Below, in pieces: positions 8,110 to 18,200 of a DNA stretch of 64,000 nucleotides. The position numbers and the translations under genes are program-made. Source of the stretch: Xenorhabdus doucetiae. Lineage in GTDB: Bacteria; Pseudomonadota; Gammaproteobacteria; Enterobacterales; Enterobacteriaceae. Each line of letters begins with the position of its first letter. Within the stretch, counting starts at the first letter, position 1. The notes beneath the pieces are model-generated. The model did not search any database, was not told the DNA's origin, and saw nothing but the letters and a program-made list of their open reading frames with translations. Location of the stretch: positions 3,472,001 through 3,536,000 of the forward strand of contig NZ_FO704550.1 in assembly GCF_000968195.1 (NCBI RefSeq). The letters run 5' to 3'.

Positions 8110-8565
8110 ATTATCCACCTTATTTAAAACAAAGGATATCGATAATGATTTAATCAATGCTCACTTTCTACTTTCAGTTTTCAGATGGCGATAAAATTAA
8201 AAGAATTCACAATAACTTTATTATAGATTAACCGTCCAATTCATATGGTTAATGACTTTAAATTGCGTATCAAAATGATAGAAGTAAATCTTCTCACGCG
8301 CGACAGGATTGCAAACTCTCACTTTTATAAAAACTTATTTAAATCCCGAGCAAATTTTTAAAGTGAAAAATTAAAACATAGGCATTTAGAAATATGATTA
8401 GCTTATATATAAAAATATAGTACACATTGTTATATTTTCAAGATGAAAATATAAATTGACTAAATTTTTTAGCGAAAGAAGAGATCACACTGTTTGTAAT
8501 GTAATCTCCTAAATCAATGAGTTAGCTTTTAAAATTTCGAGTAATGGAAAGAACCCACTCTGCCA
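8110..8565. other. AT-rich intergenic region
   Basis: About 456 bp without a convincing gene. It must hold the promoter of the VapA-like gene (minus strand) and the 3' end of tilS. A 38-codon plus-strand frame at 8245-8361 has no ribosome binding site and is not called. Confidence 0.5.
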
Positions 8566-9948
8566 TTAAGTATGAAGCGTGGTTCTCTGCCACTGCACTG
8601 AAATTCCCTCGTCATCAGGCAAACTCTGCCCTTCTTTAGTGATGAAAACGCCCAACGCAGCAATCAATTGTTCATTGTAATAGAGCAAAGGGATTCTCTC
8701 CCTAAGCCAAGGCGCAACCCCCAATTCTTGCCACAGTTTTTTACTGTGACGGGAATGTTGCCGTCCCACAATGCTGATATTGCCCTGAACACCGAAACGC
8801 ACGGTCACTTGCTCATGACGGTTTGGCTTTCTCACTGTCATACTGTTTTCAATACTGTTTTGAACACCATTTTCAATACGCTTTTCTTTAGCGCAGAGCA
8901 GTGTTCCCAATCTATCTGGTAACGTCAATTCCTGCTGTAAATCCCATTCAAGCAGAGATCCCGCCAGATTCTGGTATTGAGGCACCAGCCAAAGTTGCTG
9001 CCGATAACGACGAATATCCTGTTGCCCTACTCTAAAGCGAGGTTCTGCATCTTGCCGGGCAAGTGCCACTTCTGACCAAATTCGCTGGAGTTGCTCTCGT
9101 GCCGGCATTTTTACCCCACACTGATTAAGCCATCGCCGCAGCAACGCATTCCGTTTGGCTTCAGAACTGTTTTCCAAAGGAGGAATAGCGATTGCCCCTT
9201 CCGATGTCATCAATGAATGCAAAGATTCTTCCAGCAATTCATCCAGCAATTGTTCTTGTTCCCCACATAAGCTGGCACTGCGGGAAACAGCTTGCGGAAA
9301 ATGGGGCCAACGCTGATTGAGTAACGGCATGATATTCAGGCGCAAAAAATTACGGTCATAGCGATCATCTTGATTACTGTCGTCCTCAACCCATGGTAAT
9401 TTTTGTGTCTGTGCATAGGCTTCCAACTCTGCACGACTGATATTGAGTAATGGGCGAATCAATGTCGTTCCCGCAAACGGCATTCTGGATGGCATGGAAG
9501 ACAATCCAGCCGGACCGCTGCCCCGTTTCAAGGCTAATAAAAACGTTTCTGCCTGATCATCAAGATGTTGTGCCGTCATTAAGACTTCACCTTGCTGTAG
9601 CTCATGCTGGAAAGCGTGATAACGCGCATTTCGTGCTGCGGCTTCAATCCCGTGCCGGCGGGTATTAAGCTCAACTTTTTCAGTGCGAAAATCAATCTGC
9701 CAGTCAGCACAAACCTGCCGACAGTGTTCAACCCATAAATCCGCCTTTGGGTTTAAACCATGATGAATATGAATTGCCCTTAATGCTATTCGTTCACAGC
9801 TCAATTGATGTGCTTGAGTTCGCAAACGAACAAGCAAATGCAGCAATACAGAAGAATCCAATCCACCGCTAAATCCGACCAAAATCTTTTTATGCTGACC
9901 AATGTGTTCTGCTAACGTAGTAAGCAGAAAATCATAAGAACTTGCCAT
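8566..9948 (-). CDS. tilS: tRNA(Ile)-lysidine synthetase TilS
   Basis: TilS converts cytidine 34 of the AUA-reading tRNA-Ile to lysidine using ATP and lysine. The PP-loop motif SGGLDS is at residues 27-32. The N-type ATPase domain is followed by the TilS substrate-binding region and the C-terminal domain. The start chosen, ATG at 9948 (460 residues), aligns with the E. coli N terminus. A TTG start at 9993 would overlap the upstream transporter stop and add 15 residues without family support. A GAGGAAAGG sequence lies 12 bases before the ATG. Confidence 0.95.
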   Translation of the reverse strand: MASSYDFLLTTLAEHIGQHKKILVGFSGGLDSSVLLHLLVRLRTQAHQLSCERIALRAIHIHHGLNPKADLWVEHCRQVCADWQIDFRTEKVELNTRRHGIEAAARNARYHAFQHELQQGEVLMTAQHLDDQAETFLLALKRGSGPAGLSSMPSRMPFAGTTLIRPLLNISRAELEAYAQTQKLPWVEDDSNQDDRYDRNFLRLNIMPLLNQRWPHFPQAVSRSASLCGEQEQLLDELLEESLHSLMTSEGAIAIPPLENSSEAKRNALLRRWLNQCGVKMPAREQLQRIWSEVALARQDAEPRFRVGQQDIRRYRQQLWLVPQYQNLAGSLLEWDLQQELTLPDRLGTLLCAKEKRIENGVQNSIENSMTVRKPNRHEQVTVRFGVQGNISIVGRQHSRHSKKLWQELGVAPWLRERIPLLYYNEQLIAALGVFITKEGQSLPDDEGISVQWQRTTLHT

Positions 9949-9982
9949 TATAGAGCCAAACCTTTCCTCTTTATTCGTCAAA

Positions 9983-10900
9983 TCAATCCTCAATCAGATC
10001 ATCTGTTAATTTATTTTGTTCTGACGTTTTTCTCTGAGTACTAATACAAAGTAATCCAGAAATGATAACCAGCGCTAGCCCAAACACATACGCCGGAACA
10101 AACGCATCACCAAAAAACAGGATAATCCACATCATCGACAAAACCGGGGATAAAAACAGGATTGAGGCAATTTTATGAGAATCAGGGGCGTTCATGGCCT
10201 TGAACCAAATAATATAAGAAACCCCATTCAGTATGATGCCGTTAAGCAACGTTGGCATCAGAGAATCACCGACAGGGACGTTAATGCTGCTGAAAGCAAA
10301 CATAAATACGGCGGATACTAAGGTAGAGCAGGTAAATACCCAAAATGTACTAATATAAGGATCAATCGCAAATTGCCTCGATAATACCGACATTAAGGCA
10401 AAACAAAATGCCCCGCTAAATACCAGCAACAATGCCTGAGGATGTTCTACCGCAATCTCGGTAATATTGCCTTTCGTGAAGGTAATCACAACCGCCATAA
10501 AGCCCATTGCAATGCCGATCATCTGCTTGATCGACAATTTTTCTTTAAACAGGAAAAATGACAATCCAATAATCATTAACGGCCAGCTATATTGGATCAC
10601 CAAAACAGCAACACCATTCTCAATGGAATAGCCATAGTAAAGCAGCAAATAGAAGAAACAATCCAAAGCACCTAAGATCAATACCTTAAGCATAACGGGA
10701 ACAGGGATGAACAAAAGTTTTTTCCAGCTTCTCCCCATCATCAGCGCGACAACAAATACCGCCAAAACAGACAAAATGTTTGACCAGAATAAATATTGGA
10801 AGTGATCCATCTCTTTCTGACCAAAACGCGATATAGAAGGAATAAAGCTCCAGATAAACACACAAGAAAATGCATAAATAAGATACTTATATTTGGCCAT
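9983..10900 (-). CDS. DMT-superfamily (EamA-type) transporter
   Basis: The protein is 305 residues with about ten hydrophobic segments arranged as two EamA repeats, the layout of drug/metabolite exporters such as YddG and RhaT relatives. Conserved features include the N-terminal WSFIPSISR stretch and the glycine-rich GIAMGFMAVVIT region near residue 140. The substrate cannot be read from sequence. ATG 10900 is preferred over a TTG at 10912. The gene ends just upstream of tilS. It replaces the ldcC region found here in E. coli, so it is accessory. Confidence 0.8.
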   Translation of the reverse strand: MAKYKYLIYAFSCVFIWSFIPSISRFGQKEMDHFQYLFWSNILSVLAVFVVALMMGRSWKKLLFIPVPVMLKVLILGALDCFFYLLLYYGYSIENGVAVLVIQYSWPLMIIGLSFFLFKEKLSIKQMIGIAMGFMAVVITFTKGNITEIAVEHPQALLLVFSGAFCFALMSVLSRQFAIDPYISTFWVFTCSTLVSAVFMFAFSSINVPVGDSLMPTLLNGIILNGVSYIIWFKAMNAPDSHKIASILFLSPVLSMMWIILFFGDAFVPAYVFGLALVIISGLLCISTQRKTSEQNKLTDDLIED

Positions 10901-10972
10901 AGAAAAACTCAACTTATTTATTTTTAAAGCCCAGCCTACAAGGCACCTATTTCATCCCTATAAATAACAAAA

Positions 10973-11019
10973 CAGGTGGAAAGACCAGGGAATTACCGTT
11001 CCTCAATGCTCTCCACCTG
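10973..11019 (-). other. Structured intergenic segment between accA and the DMT transporter
   Basis: CAGGTGGA and TCCACCTG (8-bp arms at 10973-10980 and 11012-11019) enclose a second imperfect stem (AGGGAA/TTCCT). On the minus strand the structure is followed by TTTTGTTATTT, so it most likely ends accA transcription; a small-RNA role is possible but unsupported. Confidence 0.5.
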
Positions 11020-11150
11020 ATAAATTTTCCATCTGCTATTCGCGATATTAAAAATATCGCTGTATTATGTGAAAACCACCCTCAATAATAGCCAGCGTCC
11101 AGAATTTATTTGCAGATCTTTTTACCTGTAAACCTTTTTACTTGCGAACC

Positions 11151-12110
11151 TTAGCAGTAACCGTATTGCATTAAGCGCTCATAACGACGGTTAACTAACT
11201 CTTCACTATCCAGCTCACTTAACGCAGAAAGATCAGCCAACAATTGAGCTTTCAATGTTTCAGCCGTTTCTTCATAGTTACGGTGTGCACCACCCAGGGG
11301 TTCGGCAATAACCGTATCAATCAGATTCAACTCTTTCAGACGTGGCGCGGTATTTCCCATGGCTTCAGCCGCCAATGGTGCTTTTTCAGCGCTTTTCCAC
11401 AAAATGGAAGCACAGCCTTCAGGCGAGATGGTCGAGAAGGTGCTGTATTGCAACATATTAATTTTATCACCCACACTCAGCGCCAAAGCCCCACCAGAAC
11501 CCCCTTCGCCAATCACCGTACAGATGACGGGGACGGAAAGGCGCGACATTTCACGCAGGTTACGGGCAATCGCTTCTGACTGACCCCGCTCTTCTGCACC
11601 GACACCCGGATATGCGCCGGGGGTATCAATGAAGGTAATGATTGGCAATTTGAAACGCTCAGCCATTTCCATCAATCTCAACGCTTTGCGATAACCTTCC
11701 GGTGATGGCATGCCAAAGTTGCGGCGGATCTTTTCTTTCGTTTCACGCCCTTTCTGGTGGCCAATCACCATCACTGGACGACCCTCAATACGCGCCAATC
11801 CGCCCACGATGGCTTTGTCATCAGCATAGGCACGATCACCCGCTAATTCTTCAAAGTCAGTAAAAATGAGCTTAATATAATCCAGCGTATAGGGACGCAG
11901 TGGATGACGCGATAGCTGGGAAATTTGCCATGCCCCTAAATCAGCGAAAATTTTGCGGGTCAGCTCCAGGCTTTTTTCCCGCAGACGCTGGACTTCTTCA
12001 TCCAGATTGATATCTAGCTTTTCATCTTGACGGCTAACTGCGGTGAGCGAATCGATTTTCGCTTCCAACTCGGCAATCGGCTGTTCAAAATCCAGAAAAT
12101 TCAGACTCAT
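11151..12110 (-). CDS. accA: Acetyl-CoA carboxylase carboxyltransferase subunit alpha
   Basis: The 319-residue AccA, same length as in E. coli, pairs with AccD to transfer carboxyl from biotinyl-BCCP to acetyl-CoA, the first step of fatty-acid synthesis. The crotonase-fold core shows the GxGGSGGA segment (GEGGSGGALAL, near residue 205) and the DTPGAYPGVGAEERGQ motif near 165. It is 12 bp downstream of dnaE and shares its direction, the conserved rnhB-dnaE-accA arrangement. Confidence 0.98.
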   Translation of the reverse strand: MSLNFLDFEQPIAELEAKIDSLTAVSRQDEKLDINLDEEVQRLREKSLELTRKIFADLGAWQISQLSRHPLRPYTLDYIKLIFTDFEELAGDRAYADDKAIVGGLARIEGRPVMVIGHQKGRETKEKIRRNFGMPSPEGYRKALRLMEMAERFKLPIITFIDTPGAYPGVGAEERGQSEAIARNLREMSRLSVPVICTVIGEGGSGGALALSVGDKINMLQYSTFSTISPEGCASILWKSAEKAPLAAEAMGNTAPRLKELNLIDTVIAEPLGGAHRNYEETAETLKAQLLADLSALSELDSEELVNRRYERLMQYGYC

Positions 12111-12122
12111 AACGTTCCTATT

Positions 12123-15100
12123 CTAGTCAAATTCTAATTCTACCTGCTCATTACCCAGCAGAGTTCGCAGATCGGTCAAAAGGGTGTCTGTTGGCGTTAC
12201 CCGCCAGGTTGCACCGAATCGTAAACGGGCGCGGGCATCTACCCGCTGATAATAAAGATGAACCGGCATCGTTCCTGAACGGTGTGGCTCCAATGCACCA
12301 CGGAGACGGTTCAATAATTGCTCATCAATTTGCCTGTCTGATAACGAGATAGCAAGCCCACGTGCAAATTTTTCACGGGCTTCACTGATATCCATTAATT
12401 CACGCACTGTCATTTTAAGCCCACCGCTAAAGTCATCAAAGCTGACTTGCCCGGTGGCAATCAAAATCTTGTCCTGTTCCAATAAATGCTGATACCTTTC
12501 CAACGCATCAGAAAACAGCATGATCTCCAGACGCCCTGAACGATCGTCCAATGTGCTGATCCCGATCCGGTTTCCCCTTTTGGTTGTCACGATTTTGGAC
12601 GCTAGCACCAAACCTACCACAGTTGTGACTTGACCACGAGGTGTCGGGTTCACATCTTTTAGACGCAATCCATTGGTATATCGTTCAATCTCTTTTAAAT
12701 AACCCGTGATCGGGTGGCCGGTTAAATACAAGCCCAGTGTTTCCCGCTCACCATCCAAGACCACCTGATCCGGCCATTTTGGCGTACTGGCATAGGAACG
12801 CTCAACCTGTTCGGGTTCTTCGGCCAACACACCAAACATATCCGTTTGACCCGTCGCTTCCGCTTTAGCATGTTGATCCGCGGCTTTCAGTGCCCCTTCC
12901 AAAGAGGACATCAGTGCCGCACGGTGTGGCCCCAGCCGGTCAAAGGCTCCGGACATAATCAGCTTTTCCATTACCCGGCGGTTGATTTTTTTAATATCAA
13001 CACGGGCGCACAGGTCGAACAGCTCCTTAAAGTGACCTTCTTTCTGTCGGGCTTCGAGCATCGCTTCAATCGGCCCTTCCCCCACACCTTTAATCGCACC
13101 GATACCGTAAACGATTTCTCCGTCATCATTGACGTGGAAATGATATAAACCGCTATTGATATCCGGGGGCAACACTTTCAATCCCATGCGCCAGCACTCA
13201 TCCACCAGCCCAACGACTTTTTCGGTGTTATCCATATCCGCGGTCATCACAGCAGCCATAAATTCTGCCGGATAGTGCGCTTTCAGCCATAACGTCTGAT
13301 AAGAAACCAGTGCATAAGCGGCGGAGTGCGATTTGTTAAAGCCATAACCCGCGAATTTCTCCACCAAATCGAAGATCTTCATGGCGAGTTCGCCACCAAC
13401 GCCCTGTTTTATCGCCCCTTCTTCAAAGACTGACCGCTGTTTAGCCATCTCCTCGGGTTTTTTCTTACCCATTGCACGACGTAGCATATCTGCCCCGCCA
13501 AGGGTATAACCTGCCAGAACCTGTGCAATCTGCATCACCTGTTCCTGATACAGAATGATACCGTAAGTCGGTTCCAGGACGGGTTTCAAGGATTCATGCT
13601 GCCATTCAACGTCAGGGTAAGAGAGCTCTTCCCGCCCATGTTTACGGTCGATAAAGTTATCTACCATGCCGGATTGCAACGGCCCCGGACGGAACAGTGC
13701 CACCAATGCGATCATGTCTTCAAAACAGTCGGGACGCAGGCGTTTGATCAAGTCCTTCATCCCGCGGGATTCAAGCTGGAACACGGCCGTCGTTTCAGAA
13801 CGTTGCAGCATATCGAAACTTTTCTGATCATCCAGCGGAATAGCCGCGATATCAATCGGCTCCAGCCCTTTTTTGGCACGACGGGCATTCACCATCTCAA
13901 GTGCCCAGTTGATAATGGTCAGGGTTCTCAGGCCAAGGAAGTCAAACTTAACCAGACCGGCATATTCCACATCGTTTTTGTCAAACTGGGTAACCGGGTT
14001 TTGCCCTTCGGGATCACAGTAAATCGGGGCAAAATCCGTAATCCTGGTGGGCGCAATAACCACACCGCCCGCATGTTTACCGGCGTTACGCGTGACACCT
14101 TCCAGCTTGCGCGCCATGTCTATCAGCGCCTTAACCTCTTCATCTGCCTCGTAAATTTCAGGTAGCTGTGGCTCGGCGGCAAAGGCTTTTTCCAACGTCA
14201 TGCCCGGATCAGGCGGTACCAGCTTTGATATGCGATCAACAAACCCATAAGGGTGCCCAAGGACACGCCCAACATCGCGGATAACCGCTTTCGCCGCCAT
14301 CGTACCAAACGTGATAATCTGCGATACGGCATCCCGCCCGTACATATCGGCAACGTGATCGATAACCTGATCACGTTTTTCCATACAAAAATCGACGTCA
14401 AAGTCAGGCATGGAAACACGTTCAGGGTTCAGGAAACGTTCAAACAGCAGATCGAATTCCAGCGGATCGAGATCGGTAATTTTTAATGCGTAAGCCACCA
14501 GAGAACCGGCACCGGAACCACGCCCCGGACCAACGGGAACACCATTGTCTTTCGACCACTGGATAAATTCCATCACGATCAGGAAGTAACCCGGAAATCC
14601 CATTTGGTTGATAACGTTCAGCTCAATATCAAGGCGTTCATCATAGGCCGGGCGTTTCTGCGCCCTGATTTCCGGTTCGGGATAGAGAAACGCCAGACGC
14701 TCCTCCAGCCCTTGTTTGGATTTTTCAACGAGAAAATCTTCCGTGCTCATTTCTCCTGTCGGGAACTGCGGCAGGAAATACTCACCGAGACGGATGGTGA
14801 CATTACAGCGTTTAGCAATTTCTACGCTATTTTGTAGCGCTTCAGGAATGTCTGAGAAAAGCTCGCACATCTCCTGTTCACTGCGCAGATATTGCTGAGG
14901 GCTGTAATTTTTAGGCCTTTTCGGATCAGACAGCGTATAACCATCATGGATAGCCACCCGAATCTCGTGGGCGTCGAAATCTTCGCTTTCCAGAAAGCAG
15001 ACATCATTAGTGGCCACAACGGGAAGATTTTTTTCTACTGCCAGTGCCACCGCCGCATGAAGATAATTTTCTTCATCCAGACGCCCGGTACGGATCAACT

Positions 15101-15605
15101 CAAGGTAATAGCTGTCAGGGAAATGTTCCTGATAAAAATTGAGACATTGTTCCACCATCACACGGTTGCCACGCAACAGGAATTTACCCACATCGCCCAT
15201 GCGCCCGCCTGACAGTAGGATCAGACCGGTTTTATATTTTACCAGCCATTCCCGCTTGATGGTGGGGCCAATCGCACCGTACCCTTTTTGGTAAGCCTCT
15301 GAGATCAGCAAGGTCAGGTTTTGATAACCTTCATTATTGCGGGCCAGGATTGTCAGATGGGCATATTCATCCCCCAACAAATCGTTTTCCACATAAAAAT
15401 CTGCCCCAATAATGGGCTTAATACCGGCACCGTGGGCACTGCCATAGAACTTCACCAATCCACATAAGTTGGTAAAATCCGTGATCGCCAAAGCTGGCAT
15501 GCCCAATTTGGCGACTTTTTTCACCAACGGGCCAGTCTTGGCCAAGCCATCAATCATTGAATAATCGCTGTGAACACGTAAGTGTACAAAACGTGGTTCT
15601 GTCAT
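12123..15605 (-). CDS. dnaE: DNA polymerase III alpha subunit
   Basis: The 1,160-residue replicative polymerase is the same length as in E. coli. It has the N-terminal PHP domain (HLRVHSDYSMIDG at the start), the Pol III catalytic palm with the PDFDVDF aspartates near residue 400, and helix-hairpin-helix motifs near 830-900. A C-terminal OB fold (around 990-1070) and tau-binding region follow. It lies 15 bp after rnhB and runs into accA, forming the tail of the lipid A operon. Confidence 0.98.
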   Translation of the reverse strand: MTEPRFVHLRVHSDYSMIDGLAKTGPLVKKVAKLGMPALAITDFTNLCGLVKFYGSAHGAGIKPIIGADFYVENDLLGDEYAHLTILARNNEGYQNLTLLISEAYQKGYGAIGPTIKREWLVKYKTGLILLSGGRMGDVGKFLLRGNRVMVEQCLNFYQEHFPDSYYLELIRTGRLDEENYLHAAVALAVEKNLPVVATNDVCFLESEDFDAHEIRVAIHDGYTLSDPKRPKNYSPQQYLRSEQEMCELFSDIPEALQNSVEIAKRCNVTIRLGEYFLPQFPTGEMSTEDFLVEKSKQGLEERLAFLYPEPEIRAQKRPAYDERLDIELNVINQMGFPGYFLIVMEFIQWSKDNGVPVGPGRGSGAGSLVAYALKITDLDPLEFDLLFERFLNPERVSMPDFDVDFCMEKRDQVIDHVADMYGRDAVSQIITFGTMAAKAVIRDVGRVLGHPYGFVDRISKLVPPDPGMTLEKAFAAEPQLPEIYEADEEVKALIDMARKLEGVTRNAGKHAGGVVIAPTRITDFAPIYCDPEGQNPVTQFDKNDVEYAGLVKFDFLGLRTLTIINWALEMVNARRAKKGLEPIDIAAIPLDDQKSFDMLQRSETTAVFQLESRGMKDLIKRLRPDCFEDMIALVALFRPGPLQSGMVDNFIDRKHGREELSYPDVEWQHESLKPVLEPTYGIILYQEQVMQIAQVLAGYTLGGADMLRRAMGKKKPEEMAKQRSVFEEGAIKQGVGGELAMKIFDLVEKFAGYGFNKSHSAAYALVSYQTLWLKAHYPAEFMAAVMTADMDNTEKVVGLVDECWRMGLKVLPPDINSGLYHFHVNDDGEIVYGIGAIKGVGEGPIEAMLEARQKEGHFKELFDLCARVDIKKINRRVMEKLIMSGAFDRLGPHRAALMSSLEGALKAADQHAKAEATGQTDMFGVLAEEPEQVERSYASTPKWPDQVVLDGERETLGLYLTGHPITGYLKEIERYTNGLRLKDVNPTPRGQVTTVVGLVLASKIVTTKRGNRIGISTLDDRSGRLEIMLFSDALERYQHLLEQDKILIATGQVSFDDFSGGLKMTVRELMDISEAREKFARGLAISLSDRQIDEQLLNRLRGALEPHRSGTMPVHLYYQRVDARARLRFGATWRVTPTDTLLTDLRTLLGNEQVELEFD

Positions 15606-15620
15606 AATCTGTCCAGATTT

Positions 15621-16211
15621 TTATCCAAGACCTAGCGCCCGTTTGACTGGCGCAAAACTTTTACGATGATGCTCCGTCGCGCCCAGAGAGGCCAGTTTTT
15701 CCAGATGCAGGGCGGTAGGGTAACCTTTATGTTGCGCAAAGCCGTAGTCAGGGAACTGTTTATCCAGTTCGGCCATTTCTCTGTCCCGTGTCACTTTGGC
15801 AAGGATAGAGGCCGCACTGATTTCTGCCACCAGACTATCACCCTTCACAACCGCTTGGGCTGGCATGGTTAATGCCGGGCAACGATTGCCATCGATCAAA
15901 ACATAATCTGGCGTGACGGCCAACCCTTCAACGGCTCTCTGCATCGCCAGCATGGTGGCATGGAGAATGTTGAGCTGATCGATTTCTTCCGGCTCTGCAC
16001 GACCAAGACTCCAGCACAAGGCTTTCTCTTTTATTTCCACATATAACGCTTCACGGCGTTTTTCCGTGAGTTTTTTCGAATCCGCTAAGCCGGCAATCGG
16101 TTTCGCCGGATCAAGAATAACGGCCGCCGTGACGACAGCTCCGACTAACGGGCCACGCCCAACTTCGTCAACACCAGCAATCAAATTCGCCTGTGGATAA
16201 ACAAAATCCAT
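15621..16211 (-). CDS. rnhB: Ribonuclease HII
   Basis: The 196-residue RNase HII removes ribonucleotides from DNA and RNA in RNA-DNA hybrids. The catalytic signature GVDEVGRGPLVGAV is near residues 13-26, with further acidic residues of the DEDD set at DSKKL and in the central ISAASILAKVTRD motif. The start codon overlaps the lpxB stop by one base, typical of coupled genes in this operon. Confidence 0.97.
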   Translation of the reverse strand: MDFVYPQANLIAGVDEVGRGPLVGAVVTAAVILDPAKPIAGLADSKKLTEKRREALYVEIKEKALCWSLGRAEPEEIDQLNILHATMLAMQRAVEGLAVTPDYVLIDGNRCPALTMPAQAVVKGDSLVAEISAASILAKVTRDREMAELDKQFPDYGFAQHKGYPTALHLEKLASLGATEHHRKSFAPVKRALGLG

Positions 16212-17395
16212 TATCTTCTCGCTAATTCCAGAACGGCTTGCGCAGCCTGTTCATCGGCATCACAGCGAATGCGTTCATGCAAATGCAAAAACGTCTGTTT
16301 TAACGCTTCCACATCTGCGCCACCTTGCAAAAGAGGTAACAGCGCCTCTGACAATGCTTTGGGCGTGCATTCATCCTGTAGTAATTCTTTAACTAATTCT
16401 TTGCCTGCCAGCAGGTTGGGCAAGGAAACATAAGGGGTTTTCACCAAGCGCTTTGCCAACCAGAACGTGAACGGTTTCATTCGATAGCCCACCACCATTG
16501 GGCATTTGGCCAGCATACACTCCAGCGCTGCCGTACCGGAGGCAAGTAAAGTGGCATCGCTGGCAATCATGGCTTCACGCGCTTTCCCCTCCAGTAAATG
16601 GAGCTGCAAATCCGGTGCTGTCTCGTTTTTAATGCGCTGAAACTGTTCACGCCGTTTGGCATTAACCAAAGGAACCAATACATGCAGATCGGGGAATTTC
16701 TCCCGCAATAGTCGGGCGGTTTTTAAGAAGTCAGCACTGAGCATCTCAACTTCAGCATGGCGGCTACCGGGCAAGATTGCCAGACAGTGGGCAGCCAGAG
16801 GAATATCCAACCTATTTCTGGCGGCGGCTTTGTCGGTTTGCAACGGCATGGCATCTGCCATCGTATGCCCAATAAACCGGCATGGCACGTTAAACTGATC
16901 GTAGAAGGCTTTTTCAAAGGGTAAAAATGCCAAGACCAAATCCGTTGCCTGCCCAATCTTAAACACACGTTTCTGGCGCCATGCCCAGACAGATGGGCTA
17001 ACGTAATGGATCGTTTTAATGCCCTGCTGCTTAAGCCGGCCTTCCAGGGTAATGTTAAAGTCAGGCGCATCAATGCCAATAAACACATCCGGCTTCAACG
17101 CGCTAAAACGCGCGGTTAACTCCTTGCGTATTTTCAGCAAACGCGGCAAACGTCCCAGAACTTCAACGATCCCCATGACGGCCAGTTCTTCCATCTCATA
17201 CCAGACTTCACAACCTTCGGCCTGCATAAGAGGGCCGGCAACACCCACAAAGCGGGCGTGCGGAATTTTTGCTTTCAATGCGCGAATCAACCCAGCGCCA
17301 AGGATATCACCGGATGTTTCTCCGGCGACCAAACCAATTGTCAGCGGGCGCTGATTATCAACAGAAGACAAGGTAGTCAAAGGAGTATCCTTCAT
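16211..17395 (-). CDS. lpxB: Lipid A disaccharide synthase
   Basis: The 394-residue GT-B glycosyltransferase (family GT19) condenses UDP-2,3-diacylglucosamine with lipid X to form the lipid A disaccharide at the inner membrane. Visible signatures include GLVAGETSGDILGAGLI near residue 21 and the SVWAWRQKR block near 133. It lies between lpxA and rnhB with spacings of 4 and -1 bp. Confidence 0.97.
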   Translation of the reverse strand: MKDTPLTTLSSVDNQRPLTIGLVAGETSGDILGAGLIRALKAKIPHARFVGVAGPLMQAEGCEVWYEMEELAVMGIVEVLGRLPRLLKIRKELTARFSALKPDVFIGIDAPDFNITLEGRLKQQGIKTIHYVSPSVWAWRQKRVFKIGQATDLVLAFLPFEKAFYDQFNVPCRFIGHTMADAMPLQTDKAAARNRLDIPLAAHCLAILPGSRHAEVEMLSADFLKTARLLREKFPDLHVLVPLVNAKRREQFQRIKNETAPDLQLHLLEGKAREAMIASDATLLASGTAALECMLAKCPMVVGYRMKPFTFWLAKRLVKTPYVSLPNLLAGKELVKELLQDECTPKALSEALLPLLQGGADVEALKQTFLHLHERIRCDADEQAAQAVLELARR

Positions 17396-17399
17396 CTAC

Positions 17400-18197
17400 T
17401 TAACGAATAATGCCACGGCTGGATTTTGCGGAATTTTCCAGAAAATCGCTGAATATTTTCACATGCGGGTTAGTTTCCGATTGAAGACCAATGTCTTGTC
17501 TGGCTTCGTCTAACGTTTTTCCGCTGCGATAAAGCGTCTTATAGGCGTGACGAATGGCATGCAGCGATTCTTTGTCAAACCCACGACGTTTTAGGCCTTC
17601 AATATTCAATCCGAAAGGTGTTGCATGGTTTCCCTGTGCGATGATGTAAGGAGGAACATCCTGAGCAACGCCGGAACAACCACCGACCATCACGTGGGAA
17701 CCAATTTGGCAGAATTGATGCACCGCCGTCATTCCACCGATAATGACATAATCGCCCAGAATAACATGCCCCCCCAATGTGCCGTTGTTCGCAATAATAC
17801 AACGATCACCCACAATGCAGTCATGGGCGATATGGACGTTGATCATCAGCAAATTATCACTGCCAACTCTGGTCACCCCGCCACCCTGAACCGTGCCTCT
17901 GTGGATAGAAACACTTTCACGAATACGGTTACGGTCACCAATTTCAACGCGGGTAGGTTCACCCTGATATTTGAGATCCTGATTGACCTCACCGATGGAG
18001 GCAAATTGGTAAATCTGGTTATCACGACCAATCTTGGTTATCCCGTTAACCACAACATGGGATTTCAATTCAGTCCCTTCACCAATCTCAACGTGAGCAC
18101 CGACATAACAAAATGGGCCAATGCGGACATTGGCACCAATAACAGCACCCTCTTCAACAATGGAAGAGGGATGAATAACAGCGGTTTGATCAATCAT
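17400..18197 (-). CDS. lpxA: UDP-N-acetylglucosamine acyltransferase LpxA
   Basis: The 265-residue enzyme transfers 3-hydroxyacyl from ACP to the 3-OH of UDP-GlcNAc, the first step of lipid A synthesis. It has about ten hexapeptide repeats forming a left-handed beta-helix, the catalytic histidine region VHIAHDCIVGD near 120-130, and a C-terminal helical domain. The gene is three bases from fabZ and four from lpxB. The E. coli enzyme has 262 residues. Confidence 0.97.
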   Translation of the reverse strand: MIDQTAVIHPSSIVEEGAVIGANVRIGPFCYVGAHVEIGEGTELKSHVVVNGITKIGRDNQIYQFASIGEVNQDLKYQGEPTRVEIGDRNRIRESVSIHRGTVQGGGVTRVGSDNLLMINVHIAHDCIVGDRCIIANNGTLGGHVILGDYVIIGGMTAVHQFCQIGSHVMVGGCSGVAQDVPPYIIAQGNHATPFGLNIEGLKRRGFDKESLHAIRHAYKTLYRSGKTLDEARQDIGLQSETNPHVKIFSDFLENSAKSSRGIIR

Positions 18198-18200
18198 GGA

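Noticed and set aside
8245..8361. 38-codon plus-strand frame before tilS
   Set aside because: No ribosome binding site and no recognisable family.
13596..14165. 189-codon frame antisense to dnaE
   Set aside because: Shadow of dnaE; no start signal or family match.
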